Source: a virus | Length of the DNA stretch: 64,000 bases | IMG/VR virus record: IMGVR_UViG_3300028590_000011 | Coordinates: 1-64,000 of that record | Direction: 5' to 3' (one strand) | Shown: piece after piece, positions 46,285-54,223 of the stretch | Layout of the letters: every line of letters begins with the position of its first letter | Position numbering within the stretch: the first letter of the stretch is position 1 | Notes under the pieces: model-generated | Database searches by the model: none | Told to the model about the DNA's origin: nothing | What the model saw: the letters and a program-made list of their open reading frames with translations, nothing else | Program-made: the position numbers and the translations under genes

Positions 46285-46716
46285 TCAGCCGTTCTCGCTG
46301 AAAGGGATGTCGATACCTCTGTTGTTCAGTTCGACGGCGTTGCGGAACAGGACCATCAGGTCACCACGCGACCAGTCCTCCGAAGACCAGATCTCGTTCG
46401 CGTCCTCCACCGAGATCTCTGGATCGACAGAGACGGCAGCGATGAGGGCCGGAGCGAAGGTGTCCATGTTGAAGGACGCGCCCTCAGCACGCTGCTCGGG
46501 CTTCGGTGGGTGCTTGGCCACGAGCTTGTCGTAGTTGCGAGCGCCAATGGCCTGGAACTTCAGCGTGAGCTCCTGAGTCTCCCCGTCCTCATCCTTGATG
46601 AAGATGGAGAACTCAGAGGTGGCTCGCGGCTTGTTCTTCATCAGATCCAGCGTGGCGCGCTTGGACGCCTCACGCTGCTTCTGCTTGGCCGTGACCTTCT
46701 GGGCTTCGTCGGGCAT
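46285..46716 (-). CDS. Tail assembly chaperone, upstream part (gpG-like)
   Basis: The product has 143 residues, helical and charged, ending with DIPFSENG just after the slippery site. It lies between the major tail and the tape measure, as in phage lambda G. It should bind the tape measure during tail assembly. Most ribosomes end at 46285; a small share shift -1 at CCCTTTC to make the G-T fusion. Confidence 0.85.
   Translation of the reverse strand: MPDEAQKVTAKQKQREASKRATLDLMKNKPRATSEFSIFIKDEDGETQELTLKFQAIGARNYDKLVAKHPPKPEQRAEGASFNMDTFAPALIAAVSVDPEISVEDANEIWSSEDWSRGDLMVLFRNAVELNNRGIDIPFSENG
46300..46306 (-). other. -1 programmed frameshift site (CCCTTTC)
   Basis: The heptamer is read in zero frame as C CCT TTC (an X XXY YYZ slippery pattern). 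After a -1 shift the frame reads CAG CGA GAA... and continues without a stop into the downstream chaperone at 46258. Only five codons lie between the site and the zero-frame stop. Confidence 0.85.
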
Positions 46717-46762
46717 GTGCTTCTCCTTGGGCGGTAGGAGTTGGATGTATTGAGTTGTCAGT

Positions 46763-46787
46763 CTATCCAGTCCCGGAGGACGGATAG
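46763..46787 (-). terminator. Hairpin after major tail gene
   Basis: A 10-base stem with one bulge (CTATCC-GTCC / GGAC-T-GGATAG) and TCCG loop, four bases after the major tail protein stop. It may reduce read-through into the chaperones and thus set major-tail excess. Confidence 0.55.
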
Positions 46788-46790
46788 GAG

Positions 46791-47273
46791 TTACGCAGCG
46801 ACCGTGGCGTCCTCATCGGGCTCCACATTCACCGAGCAAGACGCGGTGAAGGTGAGGACCGTGTTGGACGACATGTTGGCCATGGTGCGGGAGGTAACCA
46901 TGACCGGCCAGACCTCCACCTTGTCAGTGGCGATCGGCAGGTTGTCGGTACCGGTGCCACCGAATCGGGAGATGATGAAGAAGCCACGGGTGCCACGCGG
47001 GAGAGTCTCCCAGGCGGTGTCGTCCTCATCGTCGCGGTAGAAGTCAGCGTCGAAGGTCGCAGCCGAAGTGCCAGCGGTGCTGGTCTCGAACAGCGAGTCG
47101 AACGCCGGGGTCGGGACCGTGTTGCCACGGCTCGACGCGTTCAGCGAGATCGTGAACCCCGTGAGATTCACCGCAGCAGCAACCTGCGCCGCAGTAGGCG
47201 CAGAGATGTTGGTGATGGCTCCGTCCGCAGCGAAACCAATCCAGGTGTTCTCGTTAGGAATGATGCGAGCCAT
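46791..47273 (-). CDS. Major tail protein
   Basis: The product has 160 residues, beta-rich, with an acidic middle (YRDDEDDTAW) and GTRGFFIISRFGG, typical of tail-tube proteins. It is placed immediately before the tail assembly chaperones and after the head-tail connector genes, which defines it in siphoviruses. An attenuating hairpin follows. Confidence 0.85.
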   Translation of the reverse strand: MARIIPNENTWIGFAADGAITNISAPTAAQVAAAVNLTGFTISLNASSRGNTVPTPAFDSLFETSTAGTSAATFDADFYRDDEDDTAWETLPRGTRGFFIISRFGGTGTDNLPIATDKVEVWPVMVTSRTMANMSSNTVLTFTASCSVNVEPDEDATVAA

Positions 47274-47275
47274 CG

Positions 47276-47485
47276 TTACTCCTCAGTCTTGTCGTTGACA
47301 TCGAAGAACAAGGGGCTGTTGACGACCTCTACGGGCGCGTCCTCAGTCGGCTCCTCATCCTTCTCAGTGCTAGTTCCATCATCTACAGCGGTCCAGCCGT
47401 TCCTCTCCCACGCGGGGAGCGAAGAAGGAAGGCACTTGCCCTTCTGGCCGTCCTTCTCGATCTCGATGTACTTCGGCTTAGCCAT
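47276..47485 (-). CDS. Small protein upstream of major tail
   Basis: The product has 69 residues from the ATG at 47485. Basic-then-acidic (KPKYIEIEKDGQKGK then EKDEEPTEDAPVEV). It begins directly after the tail-completion gene and ends two bases before the major tail gene. The role is unknown; small genes in this place often belong to tail completion. Confidence 0.65.
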   Translation of the reverse strand: MAKPKYIEIEKDGQKGKCLPSSLPAWERNGWTAVDDGTSTEKDEEPTEDAPVEVVNSPLFFDVNDKTEE

Positions 47486-47487
47486 GG

Positions 47488-47955
47488 CTATCGTCCCTTC
47501 GATACGAGTAGCTCGAACGTGTCTACCTGGGTGAAGTAGTCGGGGAAGGTGGAGCCGATCCGGTTCACCCTGCCGACAGTCGTGCACGCAAGCTTCTGGA
47601 TCTTCCAGTCACCAGTGGAGGTGGTGATCAGCTCACGCTCGATGTTGACGAGAGCGGCGCGCATCTTGTCTGCGAGCGCCTCGACGTGCTTCCGGGACAG
47701 TCCTGCGTAGAACACCTCGTAAGGCAGCATCCACTCAGTGCCAGTGTCCCCGAGTCCCCCGTTGGGTCGCTGAGGCTGACCCGTGAGTGTGCCAACAGAC
47801 ATCCAGGGGATGAAGTTGGAGGTCTCCGCACCCGGCTCTCCTTGCCAGCCGTATGCATCTTCCGGAGCCTGGTTGTCGCCAACCGGCAGGCCCTCTTCCT
47901 TCAGCTCCTGAATGACTCGCGTGGTGACAGGTCCACGCCTGATGACGCTAGGCAC
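47488..47955 (-). CDS. Tail terminator-like protein
   Basis: The product has 155 residues from a GTG at 47955. Its length, alpha/beta pattern (VEALADKMRAALVNIERE, QVDTFELLVSKG) and place before the major tail gene are typical of tail terminator/completion proteins. No sequence motif is diagnostic. Coupled with the HK97 gp10-like gene. Confidence 0.7.
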   Translation of the reverse strand: MPSVIRRGPVTTRVIQELKEEGLPVGDNQAPEDAYGWQGEPGAETSNFIPWMSVGTLTGQPQRPNGGLGDTGTEWMLPYEVFYAGLSRKHVEALADKMRAALVNIERELITTSTGDWKIQKLACTTVGRVNRIGSTFPDYFTQVDTFELLVSKGR

Positions 47956-48400
47956 CGGCTTCCTCCCTCAAGACCTTCACATTGGCCTCTGCTACATCTC
48001 TACCCAGGGTGGCTACCCAGGCATCGAAGGCGGGCCGAACAAAGGGCTGTGCAGGTGTACCTGGGTGATTCACCACGCGCGCGTAGACCTGCTGCCCATT
48101 GACCTTGAAGGCGAGTACCCCACCGGGCTTCTTGGGCTTGATCTCGTGCGGACGTGTACCGAACTCCACGTAGGTGGCGTACGGGACATCAGGGCCCACT
48201 CGGATGGTGGTCCCCTCGATCCTCACGCCGATCGAATCCCGGAGCTTCCCGGAGTCCACAGGCACTCGGACCTGCATCTCCACCACGAGGAAGTTGGCTG
48301 CCTCGATCAGAGTGCGCTGAGTAGTGGCATCCGCGTCGCGCCCGGTACGTCGGAGAGCCTCTGCGATCCGGGTGATGTCGGCGCTGGCGATGGCACTCAT
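47948..48400 (-). CDS. HK97 gp10-like head-tail connector
   Basis: The product has 150 residues. The signature VPVDSGKLRDSIG followed by YATYVEFGTRPHEIKPK and HPGTPAQPFVRPAF defines the HK97 gp10-like family of neck/tail-completion proteins. It should bridge the head portal complex to the tail tube. Confidence 0.88.
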   Translation of the reverse strand: MSAIASADITRIAEALRRTGRDADATTQRTLIEAANFLVVEMQVRVPVDSGKLRDSIGVRIEGTTIRVGPDVPYATYVEFGTRPHEIKPKKPGGVLAFKVNGQQVYARVVNHPGTPAQPFVRPAFDAWVATLGRDVAEANVKVLREEAGA

Positions 48401-48813
48401 CGCTCGACCGCCTTCACGTTGTACCTGCGCGTGGCTCGGAGCTCACCAGCACGAGCCGAGGAGATGATCTCGAACCGCTTGCCCAGCATCGAGGTGTCCT
48501 GTGTGGGCGCGTAGGTGATCACGATCTGATCGTTCTTGCGCAGGATCGGGGAGTTCCAGGGCAGCGAGAGCTGGACGTTCTGGACCATGATGTCGGTCTC
48601 TCCGAGCATCACAGCGCCTGCTCCCTGGATCTCCCAGATCCTGCACGGGGAGTCCTCGATGATGAGGGTCCGAGAAGTAGCCGGGATGGTCAGGTCGTCT
48701 CCATCCTCGAAGTCCACACGCGTCAGGCGCTCTGCATCGCAGCGGTACTCCATGACCGCCGTGGCACGAGAGCGCACATAGTTGCGCGCGCGAGGAGAGA
48801 TGGGAGAGGCCAT
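48397..48813 (-). CDS. Head-tail adaptor-like protein (DUF6093-type)
   Basis: The product has 138 residues. The layout (MEYRCDAERLTRVDF..., SPCRIWEIQG, VQLSLPWNSPILRKND) resembles DUF6093/head-completion proteins of actinophages. Position between the head fibre/connector genes and the gp10-like gene fits a stopper role. Confidence 0.68.
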   Translation of the reverse strand: MASPISPRARNYVRSRATAVMEYRCDAERLTRVDFEDGDDLTIPATSRTLIIEDSPCRIWEIQGAGAVMLGETDIMVQNVQLSLPWNSPILRKNDQIVITYAPTQDTSMLGKRFEIISSARAGELRATRRYNVKAVER

Positions 48814-49031
48814 CAGATCATTCCTGTTACGGCTCGTCCGAGCGTGCGAGCGACACCGAGAGTGGGATGTTGCGGACTGAGAGTGCCGATCTTGTTAGCA
48901 ACCTTCACGGTCGTCAGCTGTCGCCGCGTGACCGCCTTGCGCGCTCCAGCCTTGTGCTTGGGGTTGACGACCTTGGGCTGGAGTAGCGCCTTGGAGACCT
49001 CGCCATGGTCTACTCCGAAGGCGCTGATCAT
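48813..49031 (-). CDS. Small basic protein with N-terminal SAFGVDHGEVSK tag
   Basis: The product has 72 residues. The N terminus is MISAFGVDHGEVSKALL; the rest is basic and helical (HKAGARKAVTRRQLTTVKVANK) without a clear membrane segment. The tag is shared with the genes at 49718 and 50061. In the head-connector region, so it may be a virion-internal protein. Unknown function. Confidence 0.7.
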   Translation of the reverse strand: MISAFGVDHGEVSKALLQPKVVNPKHKAGARKAVTRRQLTTVKVANKIGTLSPQHPTLGVARTLGRAVTGMI

Positions 49032-49243
49032 CAGGACGCCAGGAGACCGGCTGCCCGCAGCGAGGCGAGCAGGGCGTTGACCTTGGCCACCGTGGTCGGC
49101 AGGTCAGCACCGCCAGCGAGGTTGGCCACCGCAGCAGCGGGCTCCAGGTTCAGCGGAGAGTCCGAGTCCGCCAGAGCGAGAGCAATGGGGCGCGGGACCT
49201 CCAGAGACCGGAGTGCGTCGTACTTGTCCTTGTCGTATGCCAT
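49031..49243 (-). CDS. Head fibre-like protein
   Basis: The product has 70 residues. The C terminus (LPTTVAKVNALLASLRAAGLLAS) matches the typical end of phage head fibre proteins (pattern TVA.KVNALLA.LRAAG). A short N-terminal segment replaces the usual longer one. Located between connector genes. Confidence 0.7.
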   Translation of the reverse strand: MAYDKDKYDALRSLEVPRPIALALADSDSPLNLEPAAAVANLAGGADLPTTVAKVNALLASLRAAGLLAS

Positions 49244-49244
49244 C

Positions 49245-49721
49245 TCAGACTCCTGGGTTCTCTTCCGGGTAGTACTCGGGGAAGTCCTGGCTGCCGTAAT
49301 CCTGGCGACCAGCGGACTTGTCGTCGTGCATCCCCGTGCCGAACGCGAAGGGCTTGATCTCTGGGTGCGTCCCCTCGTAGGGGGAGACGCCGCCCACGTC
49401 TGGGAACCCCCCTACGAGGGAACTCTTGTGCTGCTCCCGGAGGGAAGCAGCGAGTTCACGGAACTGCTGGGCTACCGCTCCGAGGTTGATGGAGACGCCA
49501 TCCGCGCTGTACGACACCTCGCGCGCGTACCGAGCAGCCAGGGAGTCCGCGATGGCCGCAGCCACGAACTCCAGGGTGCCGTACAGCGGCTTCCACTTGG
49601 AGATCATGTAGTTGATCTCCTCGTCCTGCGCGAACCACTCAGAGTCCGCGCCGGTGTCCTGGATCAGGAACCGGACTACGTCCTTGTCAGTGGCCAGCGA
49701 GGGGTCGTATGAGGTGGTCAC
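49245..49721 (-). CDS. Head-tail connector (adaptor)
   Basis: The product has 158 residues from a GTG at 49721. The pattern DPSLATDKDVVRFLIQDTG, then SKWKPLYGTLEFVAAAIADSL and a C-terminal low-complexity tail is typical of head-tail adaptor proteins (gp6/gp15-like). Place in the operon fits. The C-terminal tail is Asp/Gly/Pro-rich. Confidence 0.75.
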   Translation of the reverse strand: MTTSYDPSLATDKDVVRFLIQDTGADSEWFAQDEEINYMISKWKPLYGTLEFVAAAIADSLAARYAREVSYSADGVSINLGAVAQQFRELAASLREQHKSSLVGGFPDVGGVSPYEGTHPEIKPFAFGTGMHDDKSAGRQDYGSQDFPEYYPEENPGV

Positions 49722-50059
49722 AGCTTCGTCTCGGTCTTGTTCTTCTTGCGGCCGGACTTCCAGGTGCTGTAGCCAGCACCGCCCAGCACAGCGGCACCGG
49801 TGACAGCAGGCTTCGCTGCCACAGCCTTGCCAGCGAGCTCAGCGACACGACCGACTCCACGACCGACATCAGCGACGCTCACCTTGGCGTTGGCAGCCTT
49901 GCCAGGGATCGCGGTCAGCTTGCCGAGGCGAGCCTTGTTCCGGGCGTAAGCAGCCTGCTGGTTGGCGCGCACGTTGGCCTTGTGCTGCGCCTTACGACGA
50001 CCAGCGGGGGTCAGCGCCTTGGAGACTTCTCCATGCTCGACCCCGAACGCGCTCTCCAT
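49718..50059 (-). CDS. Small basic protein with SAFGVEHGEVSK tag and C-terminal Gly/Ala helix
   Basis: The product has 113 residues from the ATG at 50059. It begins MESAFGVEHGEVSKAL; the middle is strongly basic (GRRKAQHKANVRANQQA), and a Gly/Ala helix (PAVTGAAVLGGAGYSTW) with a basic tail ends it (SGRKKNK). This suggests a nucleic-acid-binding, membrane-active protein carried in the virion. Unknown function. Confidence 0.72.
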   Translation of the reverse strand: MESAFGVEHGEVSKALTPAGRRKAQHKANVRANQQAAYARNKARLGKLTAIPGKAANAKVSVADVGRGVGRVAELAGKAVAAKPAVTGAAVLGGAGYSTWKSGRKKNKTETKL

Positions 50060-50060
50060 G

Positions 50061-50387
50061 TCAGGCCCCCTTCTTCCGGTTGGCGTAGACACCACCGGTC
50101 AGACCGACAGCGCCGCCGCCAATGACAGCCTTGCCGGTAGTCGTGCCCGCGAAGCCCTTGGCGCTGTTGCCAGCGGCACCAGCGAAGGACTTGGCCTTCT
50201 GGCCCATGGTCGACTGGAACGCCTTACGAGCGCCACCAGCAGGCGCGCCAGGCTTCTTCTGAGCACCAGTCATGGACTGCTGCCCCAGCCTCTTCAGGTT
50301 GCCGCCCATGGCGCTGACCTTGCCCGTGGGCATGGAGAAGGCCTTGGAGACCTCACCGTGCTCTACTCCGAATGCGCTCTCAGACAT
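50061..50387 (-). CDS. Small basic protein with SAFGVEHGEVSK tag and C-terminal Gly/Ala helix
   Basis: The product has 108 residues from the ATG at 50387. It begins MSESAFGVEHGEVSKAF, has a basic Gly/Ala-rich body (AQKKPGAPAGGARKAF), and ends with GKAVIGGGAVGLTGGVYANRKKG. The layout parallels the gene at 49718: tag, basic body, Gly helix, basic end. Unknown function, likely virion-associated. Confidence 0.72.
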   Translation of the reverse strand: MSESAFGVEHGEVSKAFSMPTGKVSAMGGNLKRLGQQSMTGAQKKPGAPAGGARKAFQSTMGQKAKSFAGAAGNSAKGFAGTTTGKAVIGGGAVGLTGGVYANRKKGA

Positions 50388-51090
50388 TGTCGAGGATGCC
50401 CTTCCGCTTCTTGTTGGCCTGCTCCACAGCCACCACGCGGTTGTACTCCTCTTCGGAGATGTCGCTCGCGAGGTAGTCCATGACCTCATCCACGGTGTGC
50501 TCCGTGGGGTCGTAGAGGTCTTCCTCAGTGATCACCGGCTCGTCATCTTCGAGATCCTCGCCCTCAGAGACGACGTTCTGTCGTTCTCCGGATAGAGCAG
50601 CGGTCTCTTCAGCAACAGGGTCGTCGCCACTCTCGTCGCCAGGGACAGTGTCGTCCCCATCGAGAACATCATCAGATCCCTCTGCGTTCTCGTCATCCAG
50701 CACCTTCTCCGTCAGGGCGTTGGCGTGAGCCTCGGCCTTCAGAGCAGCGGCGACATCCTGGTCCTCGTACTTCTTCGCCGGGGTGGTCTCCACCGACGGG
50801 AACGTGAGGTCATGCTGCTTCGGCTTGTTGTACGCCGACTCACCCAGCGCAGTGCCGAGCTTGGCGTCGATGACTTCCCGAGACCAGACGTGGTGGTGCC
50901 AGTGGCGCGGCTGGTCAGCGGGGTCATCGACCACCGCGAAGAGACGCCGCGTACGGATGAGCAGATCGATACGACCGGTGGCCTCGTCCTGAGGGAACTC
51001 TTCCCCCATCGAGTAGTCCTTACCGGCGTACGTGAAGTTGCGAGCGCAGATGAAGTACACCGCGCCGTTGTTGTAGAGCTGGGACGGCAT
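50380..51090 (-). CDS. Hypothetical acidic protein after capsid gene
   Basis: The product has 236 residues. The N-terminal half is folded (GAVYFICARNFTYAGKDYSM) and the C-terminal half is strongly acidic and low-complexity (NAEGSDDVLDGDDTVPGDE). It follows the major capsid gene after a terminator hairpin. It may be a capsid accessory or connector protein. Unknown. Confidence 0.68.
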   Translation of the reverse strand: MPSQLYNNGAVYFICARNFTYAGKDYSMGEEFPQDEATGRIDLLIRTRRLFAVVDDPADQPRHWHHHVWSREVIDAKLGTALGESAYNKPKQHDLTFPSVETTPAKKYEDQDVAAALKAEAHANALTEKVLDDENAEGSDDVLDGDDTVPGDESGDDPVAEETAALSGERQNVVSEGEDLEDDEPVITEEDLYDPTEHTVDEVMDYLASDISEEEYNRVVAVEQANKKRKGILDNV

Positions 51091-51110
51091 CTCTATCTCC
51101 TCAGATAGTG

Positions 51111-51144
51111 AGAGGGGGCCAGGGACTACTCCCCAGCCCCCTCT
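51111..51144 (-). terminator. Hairpin terminator after major capsid gene
   Basis: A 9-base stem (AGAGGGGGC / GCCCCCTCT) with a 16-base loop, starting 16 bases downstream of the capsid stop. It shares the AGGGGGC core with the hairpins at 33526 and 35935. It may hold capsid mRNA in excess. Confidence 0.72.
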
Positions 51145-51160
51145 ACAGGTAACGCGTGGA

Positions 51161-52159
51161 TCAGGCGACAGCGTCCGCGAGGAAGATGCCCATGTCGGGG
51201 GAGACGACCTTCATGTCGTAGGTCATCTCGCCCTCGATGCGGTCCGAGGCGATGTGCTCCATCCGGAAGTTCTTCATCCGGATGCCGTAGCTGTTGCCAG
51301 CCAGATAGCCGTTCCAGGTGAAGATGTAGCCCGAAGCAGGAGTCATCAGCGACGGAGACGACGGCGTGTAGCACAGGAGCGCGCTCTTCGAGTTGCTCAT
51401 GAAGCTGTACGACGCGGCAGCGTCCTGGGTGTCAGCGTCGTTGCGCTCAGCGACATCCGTGAAGGAAGCGTACGAGACCAGGATCTTCTCCACGTCGAAG
51501 AGCGACGCGAGGAGGTCGGTGGTCACGACACCCTTCTGGGTGTACTTGATCCGGTCGATGATGTCCGGGTGGTTCTTCAGCGAGGTGATCGCCTCAGCAC
51601 CGAGGACCAGGGTGTTGGCCTTCCGACCAGACTGGAGGACGAAGTCCGTCTGGAGGTTGGCGAACTGCACGATCGGGTCCGACGCGGCGTCGTTCCACTG
51701 GAGGAACTGCGAGCCAGACGGAGCGGCAGCAACACCAGCAAGGTCGGTGCCCCAGACACCGGTCTTGAAGTAGGCGTTGTTCCAGTCCAGGTCACGCTTC
51801 AGCAGGAGCTGGTTGGTGACGAACTTGGTCGCGTCCTTGTCCAGGCTCCAGTTGGAGTCGGCGTTGGCACGGGTCTGGTCGTCCAGGTCCTTGTGGACCG
51901 CGTACACCTGCGCGTAGTAGGTGTCCGTGTCGACCTTGTAGCCGATACCAGCGGACTCGGTACCCGGCGCACGCTTCTGGACATCGGTCCGACGCCAGTC
52001 GGACTTGCTGTACTTCCAGAAGAGGTCCGACTGCTTCTGCACCGGAACTCGCGGGAAGACCTTGTCAGCGATGAACGTCGCAGTGTCCTGCATGTACGCC
52101 ACGCTGACGTTGGTCAGCGGTGCGTTGACGTGGAGATCGCTCTGAGTCGGGTTAGGCAT
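51161..52159 (-). CDS. Major capsid protein
   Basis: The product has 332 residues. It has the layout of HK97-fold capsid proteins of the type with MCP preceded by a decoration gene: an N-terminal arm, TYYAQVYAVHKDLDDQTRANA, LVLGAEAITSLKNHPD, YSFMSNSKSALLCYTP and a C-terminal MKNFRMEHIASDRIEGEM. No cleavage propeptide is obvious. Position between scaffold/decoration genes and connectors supports the call. A strong hairpin follows. Confidence 0.9.
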   Translation of the reverse strand: MPNPTQSDLHVNAPLTNVSVAYMQDTATFIADKVFPRVPVQKQSDLFWKYSKSDWRRTDVQKRAPGTESAGIGYKVDTDTYYAQVYAVHKDLDDQTRANADSNWSLDKDATKFVTNQLLLKRDLDWNNAYFKTGVWGTDLAGVAAAPSGSQFLQWNDAASDPIVQFANLQTDFVLQSGRKANTLVLGAEAITSLKNHPDIIDRIKYTQKGVVTTDLLASLFDVEKILVSYASFTDVAERNDADTQDAAASYSFMSNSKSALLCYTPSSPSLMTPASGYIFTWNGYLAGNSYGIRMKNFRMEHIASDRIEGEMTYDMKVVSPDMGIFLADAVA

Positions 52160-52174
52160 AGCTCGCTCCTCCTA

Positions 52175-52591
52175 TCAGAGCTGGATCAGAAGGAGAACCG
52201 AGATCAGCTCTCCAGCGTTGGCAACGGACGAGACCGCCACACCGACGCAGAGACCGCCGCCGCCAGTGGCGTCAGTGGCCTGTCCGTCAGCAGAGACGAA
52301 GACCTTCTCGCCAGCGTCGATGGCCTTGTCAGCCACCACCTTGCTGACACCTCGGATACCGACAGTGGCAGCGCCACCCGTGACCTGAGGCTTGTTCTGC
52401 ACGACACCGATCACGCCGGTGTCGTCCGCGTCCGCGAGACCGACCTGATGCGCGCCGGTCACCTTCACGAAGTGGTACTGCTTACCACCGTTGGGCGAAG
52501 CGCTGCCAGGCTGGCCGGGGACGCCGGTGTACTGCGCCAGGGTCGCATCCGCGTTAAGCGTGATGGACCGGAGGCTCTCCTCGTACGCCAT
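52175..52591 (-). CDS. Capsid decoration protein (DUF2190-type)
   Basis: The product has 138 residues, Gly/Val/Ala-rich and beta-type: GAHQVGLADADDTGVIGVVQ, ATVGIRGVSKVVADKAIDAG and GLCVGVAVSSV. This matches the DUF2190-like capsid decoration/stabilisation proteins that lie directly before the capsid gene. It should bind the capsid surface. Confidence 0.8.
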   Translation of the reverse strand: MAYEESLRSITLNADATLAQYTGVPGQPGSASPNGGKQYHFVKVTGAHQVGLADADDTGVIGVVQNKPQVTGGAATVGIRGVSKVVADKAIDAGEKVFVSADGQATDATGGGGLCVGVAVSSVANAGELISVLLLIQL

Positions 52592-52614
52592 GAGATTCCC
52601 TACCCTTCCTTATC

Positions 52615-53415
52615 TCAACGTCCCCGCGAAGCGAGGTACTCGTCGTATGCCTGCGGGTTGTCGTCCAGGACATTCACGATGTCCGTGGCACCAGCGGACT
52701 TGCCGATCGTCTCCGAGGCGTAGGCGGTCACAGTGTCCATGACATCGGCGTTGTCGCCGCCGCCCCGGTAGCCGACCTCCTGGAAGAGAGCCTCACCGGC
52801 AGTCTCCAGGCACTTGGCGATGACCGCGCAGTCCTCGTAGCTCATCGTCTCGGCCATCCGATACAGGACCGGGCCGAGCTCCTCACCGGAGACCGGGAGG
52901 TTGTAGCTGTCCGCCTTGGAGATGTACTCGCGGGTCAGGCGCAGGTCACGCTCGGCCTTGGCAGCCTTGGCGATCTCCTGGGTCTGCTTCTCCAGCTCGT
53001 CCACTCGGCCGAGCGCCTTGGAGATGATCTTGTCGCGGTCCTCGTCGCTGAACGCCTTCGACAGCTCTTCGAGCACCGACTGGGCGAATCCGCCCTTGGG
53101 GGCCTGGGTCTGGTCGAAGAAAGCCGACTTACCAACGGTAGCCAGTTCCTTGTCCTCGACGTTCTCCTCCTCCGTCAGGGTGAACTCGTAAGCGTTCCCC
53201 TCGGAGTCGTATACGACCTGGCCGTCCTCCAGGGTCTCCTGGTCCAGGGCCTTGCCGTTCTCATCGAACAGGTCGATCTCTGCGGGCATGTTGTCCTCCT
53301 CAGGAGCCCTCTTAGCGATGGTGATCATTGCGTGCTGATTGGCACCCTTGTCGACCAGAGAGATCTCATCGATCTCCATGTTGGTCAGGTTCTTAATCGG
53401 CTTCGGCATCTCCAT
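52615..53415 (-). CDS. Scaffolding-like head protein
   Basis: The product has 266 residues. The N terminus has EIDEISLVDKGANQHA, a motif seen in phage head-morphogenesis proteins related to XkdF. A long helical, acidic/basic middle (EELSKAFSDEDRDKI, AKAAKAERDLRLTREYIS) is typical for scaffolds. It lies upstream of decoration and capsid genes. The start is ATG at 53415 or 53409. It contains two [IVL]SKA motifs. Confidence 0.7.
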   Translation of the reverse strand: MEMPKPIKNLTNMEIDEISLVDKGANQHAMITIAKRAPEEDNMPAEIDLFDENGKALDQETLEDGQVVYDSEGNAYEFTLTEEENVEDKELATVGKSAFFDQTQAPKGGFAQSVLEELSKAFSDEDRDKIISKALGRVDELEKQTQEIAKAAKAERDLRLTREYISKADSYNLPVSGEELGPVLYRMAETMSYEDCAVIAKCLETAGEALFQEVGYRGGGDNADVMDTVTAYASETIGKSAGATDIVNVLDDNPQAYDEYLASRGR

Positions 53416-53449
53416 CAACCTCTGTTCTTAGTCTCGGGTGTACGTCTAG

Positions 53450-54223
53450 TCAGTCATGAACGATGCCGAAGGCCGACTCGTTCGAGCTCTTCTTGAAGTT
53501 CTGGCGACGGCGCTGGTTGATCTTGTGTTGCTGATAGGTGTGCTGTCCCTTGGCCCCCGCGCCAACAGCGGCAGCAGTTCCAACGAGAGCGGCTCCACCC
53601 ACGCCAGCGGCTACGGTCTTCTTGGCCTTCGCTGCGCCAGAGACGATCTTCCCAGCAGACTTAAGTCGTCCACCGGCCTTCAACCCCATCGTCCTGTTCA
53701 CGCGGTCAGCGGTCTTCAGGTTGCTACCGAGACGCTTGAAGGACTTCGAGTCGCTGTTATACGCCGCAGCAGTGACACCAGCACCGAGAGCAGCACCAGC
53801 GCCAGCTGCGCGCATCACCTTGCGATCTCTGCGCTGAGTCTGTTCCCGCTGATCGATCGTCTTCCAGTTCCCGAACTTGGAGATCTCGAAGGGGTCGTTC
53901 TTCTTCACGGGAGTCCTCTTCCTCGACTCAGCATTGGTGTACGCGGCGAAGTTGTAGCCGCCCACACCGCCGATGCCACCAGAGACCACACCGATGTTCT
54001 TAGCCTGGTCTCCAATCTTGTTGCCGACAGCCTTGACTTGGTTGTCGGTCCGTCCGGAGTACTTGGGGATCTTGCGCAACATCCCCGGCTTCTTCTTCAG
54101 AGCAGCACCAGCACCCAGTAGTCCCAGACCAGTCAGCCCCAATGTGGAGGTGGTCTGGGAGATGTGTCCTTGGACCTTCTTGCGGCGCTTGATCTCCGCG
54201 TCGCTCATGATCCGGTTAGCCAT
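53450..54223 (-). CDS. Gly/Ala-rich basic protein with C-terminal SAFG tag
   Basis: The product has 257 residues. Hydrophobic Gly/Ala segments (LTGLGLLGAGAAL, GAGAALGAGVTAAAY, VGGAALVGTAAAVGAG) alternate with very basic stretches. The centre has FEISKFGNW and the C terminus ends ESAFGIVHD. It lies between protease and scaffold genes. It may be a virion-internal membrane-active protein. Unknown. Confidence 0.7.
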   Translation of the reverse strand: MANRIMSDAEIKRRKKVQGHISQTTSTLGLTGLGLLGAGAALKKKPGMLRKIPKYSGRTDNQVKAVGNKIGDQAKNIGVVSGGIGGVGGYNFAAYTNAESRKRTPVKKNDPFEISKFGNWKTIDQREQTQRRDRKVMRAAGAGAALGAGVTAAAYNSDSKSFKRLGSNLKTADRVNRTMGLKAGGRLKSAGKIVSGAAKAKKTVAAGVGGAALVGTAAAVGAGAKGQHTYQQHKINQRRRQNFKKSSNESAFGIVHD

